Part shown: piece after piece, positions 1 to 8,190 of the stretch
How the letters are laid out: each line of letters opens with the position of its first letter
Numbering within the stretch: position 1 is the stretch's first letter
Source of the DNA: Jejubacter sp036620675
Lineage (GTDB): Bacteria > Pseudomonadota > Gammaproteobacteria > Enterobacterales > Enterobacteriaceae
Length of the DNA stretch: 37,052 bases
NCBI GenBank assembly: GCA_036620675.1
Contig: JAZHEE010000039.1
Direction: 5' to 3' (one strand)
Translations under genes and position numbers: made by a program
Notes under the pieces: model-generated
What the model was told of the DNA's origin: nothing
The model's input: the letters and a program-made list of their open reading frames with translations, nothing else
The model's database searches: none

Positions 1-15
1 TTAACATTTTACACC

Positions 16-136
16 TGTCACATATACGTTCGATTATGTGACATTCTGATTTTGGTGCTGATGTCTGTCAACAATAGTCACATTACCCGTCATTTAATTT
101 ATGACACGTAAAGGTTGCATTTTAATGATAATGTTA
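16..136. promoter_or_regulatory. Candidate res site of the Tn3-family transposon
   Basis: A 28-bp palindrome lies at 16-43: TGTCACATA at 16-24 and its exact complement at 35-43, separated by 10 bases. Further TGTCA/TGACA-like half-sites follow near 62-86 and 100-136. Spaced dimer sites of this kind directly upstream of tnpA are what a serine resolvase binds in Tn3-family elements. This implies a resolvase gene, probably divergent, just left of the window. The tnpA promoter should also lie here. Only the first palindrome is clear; assigning subsites II and III is inference. Confidence 0.45.
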
Positions 137-166
137 CACTTGCGTGTATAAGCATAAGGATCAGGG

Positions 167-3100
167 ATGGCCAACAAAAATAAACTCCTCAGCATTCTTT
201 CGGTCGCTGAGCAGGAGGCGCTTTATGGCCTTCCTGACTTCGATGATGCTCAGCGACTGGAGTTTCTGGCGCTGAATGAATCTGAACTGGCGCTGGCCTG
301 CAGCCGTCGGGGGCTTCACGCTCAAATGTATTGCATCATCCAGATCGCTTACTTTAAAGCCAAGCACCTGTTTTTCCGCTTCGGGTGGGATGATGTTCCG
401 GACGACTGCAGCTTTGTCCTGAGCCGTTATTTCCCCGGAGAGTCACTGCCTGACAAACTGCCCTATAAGCAGGAACGCTATGCTCAGCGGGAAAAAATCT
501 GCGCGCTGTATGGTTACCGCCCCTGGTCATCGGCCCTGTCTTCACCGCTTGAACAACAGGCCGCCCACATTGTTCACCGCGATGTCACTCCCGGCTTTGT
601 CGCCACTGAGTTGATCATCTGGCTCAACGCGCACAAAATCATCCGACCTGGCTATACCACACTTCAGGAGCTGGTAAGCCGGACTCTTTCTGATGAAAGG
701 CAGCGGCTGGGGCGTATCCTGACGGAGCGGCTTGATGACGCCACCATCGATGGTCTGAAAAAGCTGATTGAACGTGATGATACCCTTTCCCGGCTGGCGG
801 TCCTCAGGCAGGATGCTCGTGATTTCGGCTGGCGCCAGATGGTCCAGGAACGGGAAAAACGGGCCATACTGGCGCCATTGCACCGTAAAGCCTGCGACAT
901 CCTGCCAGCCCTGAATATTTCTCAGCAGAATCTGCTTTACTACGCCAGCCTGGCAAATTTCTATACCGTTTATGATCTCCGAGAGTTGAAGCCCGATCAG
1001 ACCCGCCTTTACCTGCTGTGCTATTCATGGGTTCGTTACCGCCAGTTCAGCGATAACCTGGTGGATGCGATGTTTTTCCATATGAAACAGCTCGAGGATG
1101 AGAGCCGCAGCGTGGCCAAACAGCTTCTGGCTGACGTCCAGGAAAAACACCGGCGTGAAACGTCTAAAATCGGACGGCTGTTATCGCTTTACGTTGATGA
1201 TAGCGTCCCGGACCCGACCACTTTTGGCGAAGTCCGTCGTCGGGCCTGGAAAATCATGCCGCGGGAGGCGCTGAAAACCACCGCACAGCGCATGAGTGTA
1301 AAACCCGTCAGTAAACTGGCGCTGCAGTGGCAGGCCGTGGACGGTATGACGGCATTAATCCGGCGTCACCTGCGGCCATTATTTTTGTCACTCGATCTCA
1401 CCAGCGTGGTCCACGACAGCCCGTGGGCTGACGCGCTGAGCTGGCTCAGAATGGTGTTCAGCAAAAAGCAGACGCTTTCACAGCGGTCACTGGCGGAATG
1501 CCCGCCGGGTACATTACCGGAGCGGCTGCGCCCGTATCTACTGGAGTTCGGGGAAGATGGCGAGCCCACAGGCCTGAACGCCGGGCGCTATGAGTTCTGG
1601 CTCTACCGCCAGATAAGAAAGCGTTTTCAGGCGGGTGAATTCCACCTCAATGACAGTCTCCGCCACCGCCATCTTTCTGATGAACTGGTGCCGGAAGGGG
1701 AACAGGCCGCTGTGCTGGCTGAAATGAATATCCCGTTTTTGCAAAAGCCGGTTAAATCGCAGCTCAAGGCGCTGGAGTCCGAACTGCACCGGCAGTGGAA
1801 AGCCTTCAACCGCGAGCTGAAGCAGGGGAAGCTGAAACATCTGGAATACGATAAAGAAACGCAGAAACTGACCTGGCATAAGTCCGTGATCAGCCGTCAT
1901 AAGGCGCAGGAGAAGCGATTTTATGAGCAGTTGCCATTTTGCGATGTAACCGACGTCTTCCGGTTTGTTAACGACCAGTGCCGGTTTCTTCATGCCATGA
2001 AGCCGCTGCAACCCCGCTATGCCAAAAAGGATGCCGATGAAGACAGTCTGATGGCGGTCATCGTTGCCCAGGCGATGAATCATGGTAATCATGTAATGGC
2101 ACGAACCAGTGATATTCCGTTCCATGTGCTGGAAACCACGTACGAACAGTACCTCCGCCTGGCGTCACTGGTCACGACCAATGACTGCATCACCGATGCC
2201 ATAGAGGCACTGCCGATTTTCCCGCACTATTCGTTTGATCCGGAAACGCTTTATGGTGCTGTTGACGGGCAGAAGTTTGGCATTGAACGGCCGACAGTAA
2301 AGGCCCGACATTCACGTAAATACTTCGGCCGCGGTAAAGGCCTGGTGGCCTACACACTGCTGTGTAACCACATCCCTATCAACGGTTACCTGATTGGCAC
2401 GAACGACTATGAAGCCCACCATGTCTTTGATATCTGGTACCGCAACACCTCAGAAGTGAAACCCACGGCCATTACCGGCGACATGCACAGCATAAATAAA
2501 GCCAACTTTGCGATCCTGCACTGGTTTGGCCTGCGCTTTGAGCCTCATTTTACGGACCTGAACAGGCAGTTGCAGGAGCTGTACTGCATCAGAGATCCGT
2601 CGGCCTATAAAAAATGCCTGATCCAGCCCGCCGGACAGATTGACCGGGACCTTATTATCCGCGAGAAAAGCAATCTCGATCGCATCGTCGCCACATTGGG
2701 GCTGAAAGAAATGACGCAGGGGACGCTGGTCCGCAAACTGTGCACGTACACCACGACCAATCCGACCCGGCAGGCACTATTTGAATATGATCGGCTGGTA
2801 CGCAGCATCTACACGCTGAAGTATTTGCGCGATCCGCAGCTGGAACGCAACATCCGGCGTTCCCAAAATCGAATTGAATCTTATCACCAGCTGCGTGCCG
2901 CAGTGGCCAAAGTCGGCGGAAAGAAAGAGTTAACCGGGAAAAATGACATTGAAACAGACATCAGTAACCAGTGCGGGCGGCTGATTTCCAACGCTATTGT
3001 GTATTACAACTCGGCGATCCTGTCGCGATTGCTGGAACGACTGGAAGCGGAAGGCAATGCCAAGGGCATTGAAGCTCTGGCCCGAATATCACCGGTTGCC

Positions 3101-3196
3101 TGGCAGCACATTTTGCTGAACGGGCATTATACCTTCCAGAGCAGCAATGAGATTATTGACCTGGATGCGCTGGTTGCCGGGCTGAAACTGGGATAA
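167..3196 (+). CDS. tnpA: Tn3-family transposase TnpA
   Basis: This 1009-aa protein has the usual length for Tn3-family TnpA, the DDE enzyme that makes cointegrates between donor and target replicons. The N-terminal half (DUF4158-like, inverted-repeat binding) begins with residues resembling other TnpA proteins. The C-terminal catalytic half shows the acidic triad: D700 in AVDGQKF, D772 in ITGDMHS and E904 in QNRIESYHQ. The ATG at 167 follows AAGGATCAGGG, a reasonable ribosome site. The reading frame is intact and its stop lies inside the right inverted repeat, as is common in the family. The protein looks related to the Klebsiella element Tn5403, but that is recollection, not a comparison I could run. 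The left end of the transposon is outside the window. Confidence 0.93.
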   Translation: MANKNKLLSILSVAEQEALYGLPDFDDAQRLEFLALNESELALACSRRGLHAQMYCIIQIAYFKAKHLFFRFGWDDVPDDCSFVLSRYFPGESLPDKLPYKQERYAQREKICALYGYRPWSSALSSPLEQQAAHIVHRDVTPGFVATELIIWLNAHKIIRPGYTTLQELVSRTLSDERQRLGRILTERLDDATIDGLKKLIERDDTLSRLAVLRQDARDFGWRQMVQEREKRAILAPLHRKACDILPALNISQQNLLYYASLANFYTVYDLRELKPDQTRLYLLCYSWVRYRQFSDNLVDAMFFHMKQLEDESRSVAKQLLADVQEKHRRETSKIGRLLSLYVDDSVPDPTTFGEVRRRAWKIMPREALKTTAQRMSVKPVSKLALQWQAVDGMTALIRRHLRPLFLSLDLTSVVHDSPWADALSWLRMVFSKKQTLSQRSLAECPPGTLPERLRPYLLEFGEDGEPTGLNAGRYEFWLYRQIRKRFQAGEFHLNDSLRHRHLSDELVPEGEQAAVLAEMNIPFLQKPVKSQLKALESELHRQWKAFNRELKQGKLKHLEYDKETQKLTWHKSVISRHKAQEKRFYEQLPFCDVTDVFRFVNDQCRFLHAMKPLQPRYAKKDADEDSLMAVIVAQAMNHGNHVMARTSDIPFHVLETTYEQYLRLASLVTTNDCITDAIEALPIFPHYSFDPETLYGAVDGQKFGIERPTVKARHSRKYFGRGKGLVAYTLLCNHIPINGYLIGTNDYEAHHVFDIWYRNTSEVKPTAITGDMHSINKANFAILHWFGLRFEPHFTDLNRQLQELYCIRDPSAYKKCLIQPAGQIDRDLIIREKSNLDRIVATLGLKEMTQGTLVRKLCTYTTTNPTRQALFEYDRLVRSIYTLKYLRDPQLERNIRRSQNRIESYHQLRAAVAKVGGKKELTGKNDIETDISNQCGRLISNAIVYYNSAILSRLLERLEAEGNAKGIEALARISPVAWQHILLNGHYTFQSSNEIIDLDALVAGLKLG

Positions 3197-3228
3197 CGGA
3201 AAAATCTGGGGTTCCGGCGTAGAACCCC
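3191..3228 (+). repeat. Right terminal inverted repeat (IRR) of the Tn3-family transposon
   Basis: Read inward on the minus strand this 38-bp segment begins GGGGTTCTACGCCGG and ends TTTTTCCGTTATCC. That matches the Tn3-family pattern of a GGGG end and a 38-bp length, and it overlaps the last codons of tnpA. No partner repeat is present at 1-166, so the left end is upstream of the window. The five bases after it (3229-3233, TATCT) would be one copy of the target duplication. Confidence 0.85.
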
Positions 3229-3683
3229 TATCTGAAGAAAATAGCTGGGACAGGGAATCCCGTACCTGGCTTCCTAAATACGTCTATATCACCGCGTTAG
3301 GGTTTCAGATGCTGGGAGTGGATCTGGAAAAACTTGATGCGGAACAACAAAAAAAGCTCCGGCAAAGCGAAGAGCGTCGTCGTCTTATCGAGGAGGGGAT
3401 TCTGCGTGAAGATGAGGAGATCTCCCCGCGTGCAGCACGTGAGCGCTGGTACCGTCAAAAAACTCTCGATGCACTGAGGTTCCGTCGGCAGCGTGGCGCC
3501 GAACGTAAACGAGCTAACCGCCTGGCCAGATATTCTCGTGAGCGCCAGATTCACGAAATGTCGCTTCATATCCTGAAGACAATGCCGGCAGACGAGGCTT
3601 ACTGGTGTACAACGGAGCGGCTGCAGCAGCTGGCCATTCAGAACCTGTATCAGCTGGAGCTGGCCCTGGCTCCGCCGTCCTGA
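3229..3683 (+). pseudogene. repA: 3' remnant of IncFII-type replication initiator repA, truncated by the Tn3-family transposon
   Basis: An open frame runs without a stop from the transposon end to 3683. An ATG at 3309 would give 124 aa, but protein-like sequence (WLPKYVYITALGFQMLGVDL) continues upstream of it to the insertion point, so the frame is the tail of a longer gene. The tail is rich in Arg/Lys/Glu, as in the C-terminal part of RepA1-like initiators. The assignment rests mainly on what follows: a CIS-like terminator and a perfect DnaA box about 160 bp after the stop, the arrangement of IncFII oriR. The rest of repA and the copA/copB control region should lie left of the transposon. 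The fragment is not expected to initiate replication. A RepA of a related FII/L/M-like group is also possible. Confidence 0.65.
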
Positions 3684-3900
3684 CGGATATCATTTAGCTA
3701 TTTTTTCTATGCCCCTGCCCGGGGCTTTTGGCGTTTGTCCGGATTCATGAAGTTGCCTGGTTTTTATCCATCTGACGTTCCGGCCGTCGGACCATCGCTG
3801 GTTTTAGCACGTATACCCTGTGACGTTCGCACCAGGTTTTCACTTATCCACAAAAACCCGCAAATGAATAAACAGGGAATTTAGCAAAAGGGTAACAGCA
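3684..3900. other. IncFII-type oriR region with a perfect DnaA box
   Basis: TTATCCACA at 3844-3852 is a perfect DnaA box, 161 bases past the repA stop and followed by AT-richer sequence. This spacing matches R1/R100-type oriR, where DnaA and RepA open the duplex just after CIS. The origin DNA looks complete although the initiator gene is broken. It could therefore still be used if RepA were supplied, subject to the cis preference of RepA. Confidence 0.6.
3711..3729 (+). terminator. CIS-like hairpin downstream of repA
   Basis: GCCCC at 3711-3715 pairs with GGGGC at 3721-3725 and is followed by four T. It lies 28 bases after the repA stop. In IncFII plasmids the CIS element between repA and oriR causes transcription to end and helps RepA act in cis; this hairpin sits at the matching place. 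Confidence 0.6.
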
Positions 3901-4760
3901 AACCTGCAAAATAATCTTACCCCACTTTTTTAATCCCCTGCATTGCAAGCTGCAGGGAGATCTTTTGTCTTTGCCGGCTCTGTGAATAACTCAATGAGGC
4001 CTTCGCTTACAGCGGCCGCACGCGTCCGCGTCGCTCAGATAAAAGTAGCTCCCATCGCTCCGCGACGGGCCCCGACCGGAGAATTAAATTAGTTACAGCA
4101 TTCATAATAATATTCATCATAAAACCGGCGCCGGTTTGCCAGCCAGGTGCCCCTCCCCACCACTGAAAAGCGCCGCCGCCCCCGGCCGAAGGCCGGGGAA
4201 CACCATCGCTTTTAATGATGGGTGTTGTAACTACTCTTCGTCATCGCTGTGAGTGGAGCTGCGGTCAGTTCTCTGGTACACGCTCGTAAGCGGCCCTCCG
4301 GCCCGCTAACGCGGAGATACGCCCCGACTGCGGCTGTCGCCTTGTCGGGACCACTCCGACCGCGTACAGCAGCTACTAAAGCGTTATTTGTGGGTATAGC
4401 TTATCAGGGCGGGGGGGGGATTGGCAGAACCTATCAAACCGTTGCCGGCTACGCCGGGCTTCGGCGCCACTCACTTTCCGTTCACCATTGAACATCGGCT
4501 GGCGCCTTTCTGACATCAATGCGGAGCAGAAGCTCAAACTTGCTGCACTGCTTGCCACCATCGAAAGGCTAGGGTTTTAGAATGACTGACAATCTCAAAC
4601 TGTTTCAACGCCTGACAAACAGCAGAATGATGGGGAGGGGAAGATATTTCTAAGCTTACATACGAACGGGGGTAAAAAGGCCAAGGAATGAAAAGCAAAA
4701 GAGAGGCGATAGCCTATCACCTCGGGCAATGCAATCGAATGTCTTGAGTGTGTAAAATAA
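3901..4760. other. Long stretch without a recognisable gene, downstream of oriR
   Basis: No frame here has both a credible ribosome site and recognisable protein content. The stretch holds GC-rich direct sequence and a hairpin at 4180-4198 (CCCCGGCC, loop GAA, GGCCGGGG) without a U-run. A run of nine G lies at 4411-4419. A short plus-strand frame ending at the TAG near 4580 (tail KLAALLATIERLGF) may be a gene fossil but is not recognised. Confidence 0.5.
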
Positions 4761-4900
4761 CTCCAGGTATTCGACAGGCATTTAAAGCAAATCCACGGCA
4801 TGACCCCTGCAGAGTACCGAGACAGATTTAACCACCCCTCTGAAACACCACTGGCCGGGGTGGCATATAGCCAGCAATGTCTGCGAGAAGACATCTGGCG
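4761..4900 (+). pseudogene. Fossil of an AraC/XylS-family regulator C-terminus
   Basis: A plus-strand frame after the TAA at 4758 reads LQVFDRHLKQIHGMTPAEYR followed by DRF. This is the signature of the second helix-turn-helix of AraC-family regulators (F..FK...G.TP..YR). Only about the last 25-45 residues remain; the DNA-binding first helices and the effector domain are missing. The open frame continues to 4952 by running into a tatB fragment on the opposite strand. It lies just left of IS903 and was probably left by IS-linked deletion. It is not functional. Confidence 0.6.
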
Positions 4901-4901
4901 G

Positions 4902-4979
4902 CGTCAACCGCTTTGGCCCCAGAACAACCAGGCCAATAATGAATATCAATAGCAGTTCACTAAAGCCAATATCGAACAC
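4902..4979 (-). pseudogene. tatB: Fossil of tatB (5' end only)
   Basis: On the minus strand a GTG at 4979 starts VFDIGFSELLLIFIIGLVVL followed by GPKRL. This is the highly conserved N-terminal membrane helix and hinge of TatB, part of the twin-arginine translocase, and E. coli tatB also starts with GTG. Similarity stops after about 25 residues, at the junction with the araC-like fossil. The rest of tatB and its usual neighbours tatA and tatC are absent. A chromosomal housekeeping fragment on a plasmid-like backbone suggests past co-integration or imprecise IS excision. As it stands it encodes at most a fusion peptide. Confidence 0.7.
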
Positions 4980-5020
4980 GAACTATACCTGCTCACTGTG
5001 ATGATGTTTTGCGTCAACAT

Positions 5021-6077
5021 GGCTTTGTTGAATAAATCGAACTTTTGCTGAGTTGAAGGATCAGATCACGCATCTTCCCGACAACGCAGACCGTTCCGTG
5101 GCAAAGCAAAAGTTCAAAATCACCAACTGGCCCACCTACAATAAAGCCCTCATCAACCGTGGCTCCATAACTTTCTGGCTGGATGATGAAGCTATTCAGG
5201 CCTGGTATGAGTCGGCAACGCCTTCATCACGGGGAAGACCTCAGCGCTATTCTGATCTCGCCATCACCACCGTTCTGGTCATTAAACGCGTGTTCAGGTT
5301 GACCCTGCGGGCTGCACAGGGTTTTATTGATTCCATTTTTACACTGATAAATGTTCCGTTGCGCTGCCCGGATTACACCAGTGTCAGCAAGCGCGCAAAG
5401 TCGGTTAATGTCAGTTTCAAAACGTTCACCCGGGGTGAAATCGCGCATCTGGTGATTGATTCCATCGGGCTGAAGGTCTTTGGTGAAGGCGAATGGAAAG
5501 TCAAAAAACACGGCCAGGAACGCCGTCGTATATGGCGAAAGTTGCATCTGGCCGTTGACAGCAAAACACATGAAATCATCTGTGCAGACCTGTCGCTGAA
5601 CAATGTGACGGACTCAGAAGCCTTCCCGGGTCTTATCCGGCAGACTCACAGAAAAATCAGGGCAGCATCGGCAGACGGCGCTTACGACACCCGGCTCTGT
5701 CACGATGAACTGCGGCGTAAGAAAATCAGCGCGCTTATCCCTCCCCGAAAAGGTGCGGGTTACTGGCCCGGTGAATATGCAGACCGTAACCGTGCAGTGG
5801 CTAATCAGCGAATGACCGGGAGTAATGCGCGGTGGAAATGGACAACAGATTACAACCGTCGCTCGATAGCGGAAACGGCGATGTACCGGGTAAAACAGCT
5901 GTTCGGGGGTTCACTGACGCTGCGTGACTACGATGGTCAGGTTGAGGAGGCTATGGCCCTGGTACGAGCGCTGAACAAAATGACGAAAGCAGGTATGCCT
6001 GAAAGCGTGCGTATTGCCTGAAAACACAACCCGCTACGGGGGAGACTTACCCGAAATCTGATTTATTCAACAAAGCC
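5021..6077 (+). mobile_element. IS903 (IS5 family), complete
   Basis: The element is 1057 bp, the known IS903 length, with perfect 18-bp inverted repeats: GGCTTTGTTGAATAAATC at 5021-5038 and its complement at 6060-6077. The nine flanking bases differ (CGTCAACAT at 5012-5020, TATTAAAAT at 6078-6086), so there is no target duplication. This copy has probably taken part in a deletion or recombination since insertion. Confidence 0.95.
5098..6021 (+). CDS. tnpA: IS903 transposase
   Basis: This DDE transposase of the IS5 family moves IS903. The GTG at 5098 gives the usual 307 residues; the frame stays open upstream to a TTG at 5053, but the extension is not part of the known protein. The catalytic acids are visible: D in LVIDSIGLKVFG, D in ASADGAYD and E in RRSIAETAMYRVKQ. 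The residue after the first catalytic DS is Ile where I remember Thr in IS903, a change beside the active site that may lower activity. Otherwise the protein is full length and the element should be mobile. Confidence 0.93.
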   Translation: MAKQKFKITNWPTYNKALINRGSITFWLDDEAIQAWYESATPSSRGRPQRYSDLAITTVLVIKRVFRLTLRAAQGFIDSIFTLINVPLRCPDYTSVSKRAKSVNVSFKTFTRGEIAHLVIDSIGLKVFGEGEWKVKKHGQERRRIWRKLHLAVDSKTHEIICADLSLNNVTDSEAFPGLIRQTHRKIRAASADGAYDTRLCHDELRRKKISALIPPRKGAGYWPGEYADRNRAVANQRMTGSNARWKWTTDYNRRSIAETAMYRVKQLFGGSLTLRDYDGQVEEAMALVRALNKMTKAGMPESVRIA

Positions 6078-6095
6078 TATTAAAATTAGACATGC

Positions 6096-6356
6096 TTATG
6101 GCTCACATTTCCAGATAGTATTTTGCACCCCACTACCTTTCGGTAAGTTCGGGTTCATATTAGCGCTATGGAGATAAACTGCTTTCGATTTGCCATATTG
6201 CTGGCACGCCTTAACAGCAGTGTTATGCAAACTATCCAGCCCGTACCAAGCATCGGACTGAATACTGACCTTTTCACCATCATTATACTGGACTGCTGCG
6301 CACCCCGACAGAGCACCTATAATCACAACACCTATAAACAGTCGAATCCTTTTCAT
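6096..6356 (-). CDS. Small lipoprotein, unknown function
   Basis: This 86-aa protein begins MKRIRLFIGVVIIGALSGCA: a short basic n-region, a hydrophobic stretch and a clear LSGC lipobox with C19 as the lipidated residue. The mature part (about 68 aa) is polar with two further Cys (in VKACQQ and near the C-terminus, WKCEP), which could form a disulfide in the periplasm. GGGGAACGC precedes the ATG. The gene begins directly right of IS903. I do not recognise the family; small plasmid lipoproteins are sometimes entry-exclusion or lysis-type proteins, but nothing in the sequence shows this. Confidence 0.7.
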   Translation of the reverse strand: MKRIRLFIGVVIIGALSGCAAVQYNDGEKVSIQSDAWYGLDSLHNTAVKACQQYGKSKAVYLHSANMNPNLPKGSGVQNTIWKCEP

Positions 6357-6488
6357 TGCGTTCCCCTACGATTACTGAGGCGGATTATAGGGTATGCAGC
6401 AAAACCTTTCGAGTGGAATATGAGAGCCAAAACAGCCCAAGAACAAACAGTCATTGGGTTGAGGGATCTACCGCGCACCCTTCGAATC

Positions 6489-6614
6489 TCATCTGAGTAT
6501 CAGCGCCACAACAATGACGACTAATAGCACCAGATCTAGCAGCAGCCCCGCCAGTCGCCAGGCAACAAGTAACGCGATAGTGAACAACACCCAGAAACAC
6601 AGCCTGCGCAGCAT
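6489..6614 (-). CDS. Small hydrophobic membrane protein (41 aa)
   Basis: The frame starts MLRRLCFWVLFTIALLVAWR and continues as an almost unbroken hydrophobic stretch to VVALILR. Two closely packed helices or one long helix are possible, with positive residues at both ends. The ATG at 6614 lies two bases past the stop of the upstream minus-strand frame (TAA at 6617-6619), so the two are probably translationally coupled. It is too short for routine ORF calling. Function unknown. Confidence 0.55.
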   Translation of the reverse strand: MLRRLCFWVLFTIALLVAWRLAGLLLDLVLLVVIVVALILR

Positions 6615-6616
6615 GA

Positions 6617-6819
6617 TTATTTACCGTTGGTGCCGAGCACCCGGCTCAGGTTTTTCAACAGGACAGTCGAGGCCGTTTCCAGCATGTCATCACCCGCATC
6701 GGTATTGGCGATCACCAGCGTCTTAGTGCAAGGAACCTTCACCTTCGAATCGCTCAGCCAACCGGATTCGGTCACCGCTTTTTTCAGTTCGTACACAGGT
6801 TTCCCGTTAGGCAACTTAT
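6617..6819 (-). pseudogene. 3' remnant of an unrecognised gene cut by IS1
   Basis: A minus-strand frame runs out of IS1 and reads KLPNGKPVYELKKAVTESGW, then a Lys- and Thr-rich segment ending RVLGTNGK. A TTG near 6814 could serve as start but lies five bases from the IS1 end, so this is best read as the last 66 or so codons of a longer gene. It is coupled to the 41-aa membrane protein downstream. No family is recognised. The sequence right of IS1 does not continue the frame, which agrees with the missing IS1 target duplication. Confidence 0.5.
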
Positions 6820-6874
6820 GGTAATGGTGCCAACTTACTGATTTAGTGTATGATGGTGGTTTTGAGGTGCTCCC

Positions 6875-7150
6875 GTGGCTTCAATTCCCATCAGTTGTCC
6901 CACTTGTTCAGCTACCGAAGGCGCCGTGCGTAACGGTAAAAGTACCGCCGGACATCAGCGCTATCTCTGCTCTCACTGCCGTAAAACATGGCAGCTTCAG
7001 TTCACTTACACCGCCTCTCAGCCCGGTACACACCAGAAAATTATTGATATGGCCATGAATGGCGTCGGATGTCGCGCCAGTGCACGCATTATGGGCGTTG
7101 GCCTCAACACGATTTTACGACACTTAAAAAACTCAGGCTGCAGTCGGTAA
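6875..7150 (+). CDS. insA: IS1 InsA (regulator; N-terminal part of the transposase)
   Basis: This 91-aa protein has the zinc-finger CPTC and CSHC pairs near the N-terminus and a helix-turn-helix (GVGCRASARIMGVGLNTILRH). InsA alone binds the IS1 ends and represses; it also supplies the N-terminal half of the InsAB' transposase. The A6C slippery run (TTAAAAAACTC near 7127-7134), where ribosomes move -1 into insB', is intact. Confidence 0.92.
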   Translation: MASIPISCPTCSATEGAVRNGKSTAGHQRYLCSHCRKTWQLQFTYTASQPGTHQKIIDMAMNGVGCRASARIMGVGLNTILRHLKNSGCSR

Positions 7151-7572
7151 ACTCACGCATACAACCGGGCAGTGACGTCATTGTTTGCGCGGAAATGGAC
7201 GAACAGTGGGGTTACGTCGGCGCTAAATCACGCCAGCGCTGGTTGTTTTACGCGTATGACAGGATACGGAGGACGGTTGTGGCGCACGTATTCGGTGAAC
7301 GCACGCTGGCCACGCTGGAGCGTCTTCCGGGCCTGCTGTCGGCCTTTGAGGTCGTGGTATGGATGACGGATGGCTGGCCGCTTTATGAATCACGCCTGAA
7401 GGGAGAACTGCACGTTATCAGCAAGCGATATACGCAGCGCATTGAGCGGCATAACCTGAATCTGAGACAACATCTGGCAAGGCTGGGCAGGAAGTCACTG
7501 TCGTTCTCAAAATCGGTGGAGCTGCATGACAAAGTCATCGGGCATTATCTGAACATAAAACACTATCAGTAA
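7069..7572 (+). CDS. insB: IS1 InsB / InsAB' transposase C-terminal part
   Basis: This 167-aa frame overlaps insA and is expressed mainly as the InsAB' fusion made by -1 frameshifting at the A-run near 7127-7134. The IS1 DDE-type core is visible: D in CAEMDEQWGYVG, D in VVWMTDGWPLY and E in QRIERHNLNLRQHLARLGRK. It is full length with no stop or indel. It differs from the classical InsB in the middle segment (for example RIRRTVVAHV and RLPGLLSAFEVV), marking an isoform. Transposition should be possible. Confidence 0.9.
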   Translation: MSRQCTHYGRWPQHDFTTLKKLRLQSVNSRIQPGSDVIVCAEMDEQWGYVGAKSRQRWLFYAYDRIRRTVVAHVFGERTLATLERLPGLLSAFEVVVWMTDGWPLYESRLKGELHVISKRYTQRIERHNLNLRQHLARLGRKSLSFSKSVELHDKVIGHYLNIKHYQ

Positions 7573-7640
7573 GTTGGAGTCATTACCACGTTTACGAAGA
7601 AACTGCCTGAATCATCCTGTAATAGCTGTGTGTAGTCTTT

Positions 7641-7663
7641 GCCCGCCGCTGGCGGGCTTTTTT
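7641..7663 (+). terminator. Rho-independent terminator
   Basis: GCCCGCC at 7641-7647, loop GCT, GGCGGGC at 7651-7657, then six T. It reads on the plus strand and would end whatever transcript enters from IS1 or the short frame between IS1 and 7636. It also shields the 3' end of the convergent RES toxin gene. Confidence 0.85.
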
Positions 7664-7719
7664 ATGTGACACCGGACAGGAGCGCCAGGCATCATGACAG
7701 CGCCCTATCATCTCTTGCT

Positions 7720-8190
7720 TCACTTCCTGTCAGGTTTAAGACGACTATCAAACCGGAACGGTATCTGTTGAGCCTTCAGCACGATCCCGTAAAACTCAGG
7801 GTGCTCAGGATTTAACAGATAATTGAACTCTACCGGCGATAAGGCTGAGGGAACACGCAGTGCAACCGAGCTCCTGGTAAATGACCAGGCATCTCCGTAA
7901 TCAGCCAGTTCCTGAGGCGCATCCTCATCAGCCCAGTTGCCCGGTAATTCATCCATGTTTGCGCTTTGGATCAGTTCATCAGGCACATCGATACTCAATA
8001 GCGTGAAAGAGTCCATTATCTGTGCCGCATGCAGGTGTACCAGCGTCTCCAGCATCGTTAGTGAAGCCGTTTCGGAGACATATACCATTGACACCCCCAC
8101 GCTATTCCAGCGCCCACCAGCCTCTTTCGCACCATATCCGGTCCAGGCCGTAGAAAGATACTTTGTTTTCGTCAGCCTGTAGAGGATCAC
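7720..8190 (-). CDS. RES-domain toxin
   Basis: This 156-aa protein fits the RES family, toxins of type II toxin-antitoxin systems that act on NAD+. Family marks are the start YRLTKTKYLSTAWTGYGA, the GGRWNSVGVSMVYVSETASL segment carrying the conserved Arg and Ser, and the following LETLVH. The start is a GTG at 8190 inside a GTGA overlap with the stop of the antitoxin gene, so translation is coupled. Order (antitoxin first) and size are typical of RES-Xre pairs on enterobacterial plasmids. Expected role: plasmid maintenance or stress response through NAD+ depletion. The frame is intact. Confidence 0.88.
   Translation of the reverse strand: MILYRLTKTKYLSTAWTGYGAKEAGGRWNSVGVSMVYVSETASLTMLETLVHLHAAQIMDSFTLLSIDVPDELIQSANMDELPGNWADEDAPQELADYGDAWSFTRSSVALRVPSALSPVEFNYLLNPEHPEFYGIVLKAQQIPFRFDSRLKPDRK

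Larger units (their letters stand above)
6820..7587 (+). mobile_element. IS1 variant, complete
   Basis: The element is 768 bp, the IS1 length, with ends GGTAATGGTGCCAACTTACT at the left and the near complement AGTAAGTTGGAGTCATTACC at the right. Both the ends and the InsB sequence differ at several places from the IS1 of F and R100, so this is a diverged isoform. Flanks (GCAACTTAT left, ACGTTTACG right) do not match, so the 8-9 bp duplication is missing. Confidence 0.93.

Noticed and set aside
4010..4030. Adjacent NotI and MluI-type sites (GCGGCCGC, ACGCGT), suggesting vector DNA.
   Set aside because: They lie in a natural GC-rich stretch downstream of the IncFII-type origin with no other vector sequence; no evidence of engineering.
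4411..4419. A G9 run that might be a phase-variation tract like those in the fimbrial genes.
   Set aside because: It lies in GC-rich DNA without a supported gene, so slippage would have no visible target.
4249..4491. An 80-codon plus-strand ORF after the IncFII-type origin.
   Set aside because: Composition is typical of a GC-rich non-coding frame, there is no ribosome site, and it contains the G9 run without any protein similarity I can see.
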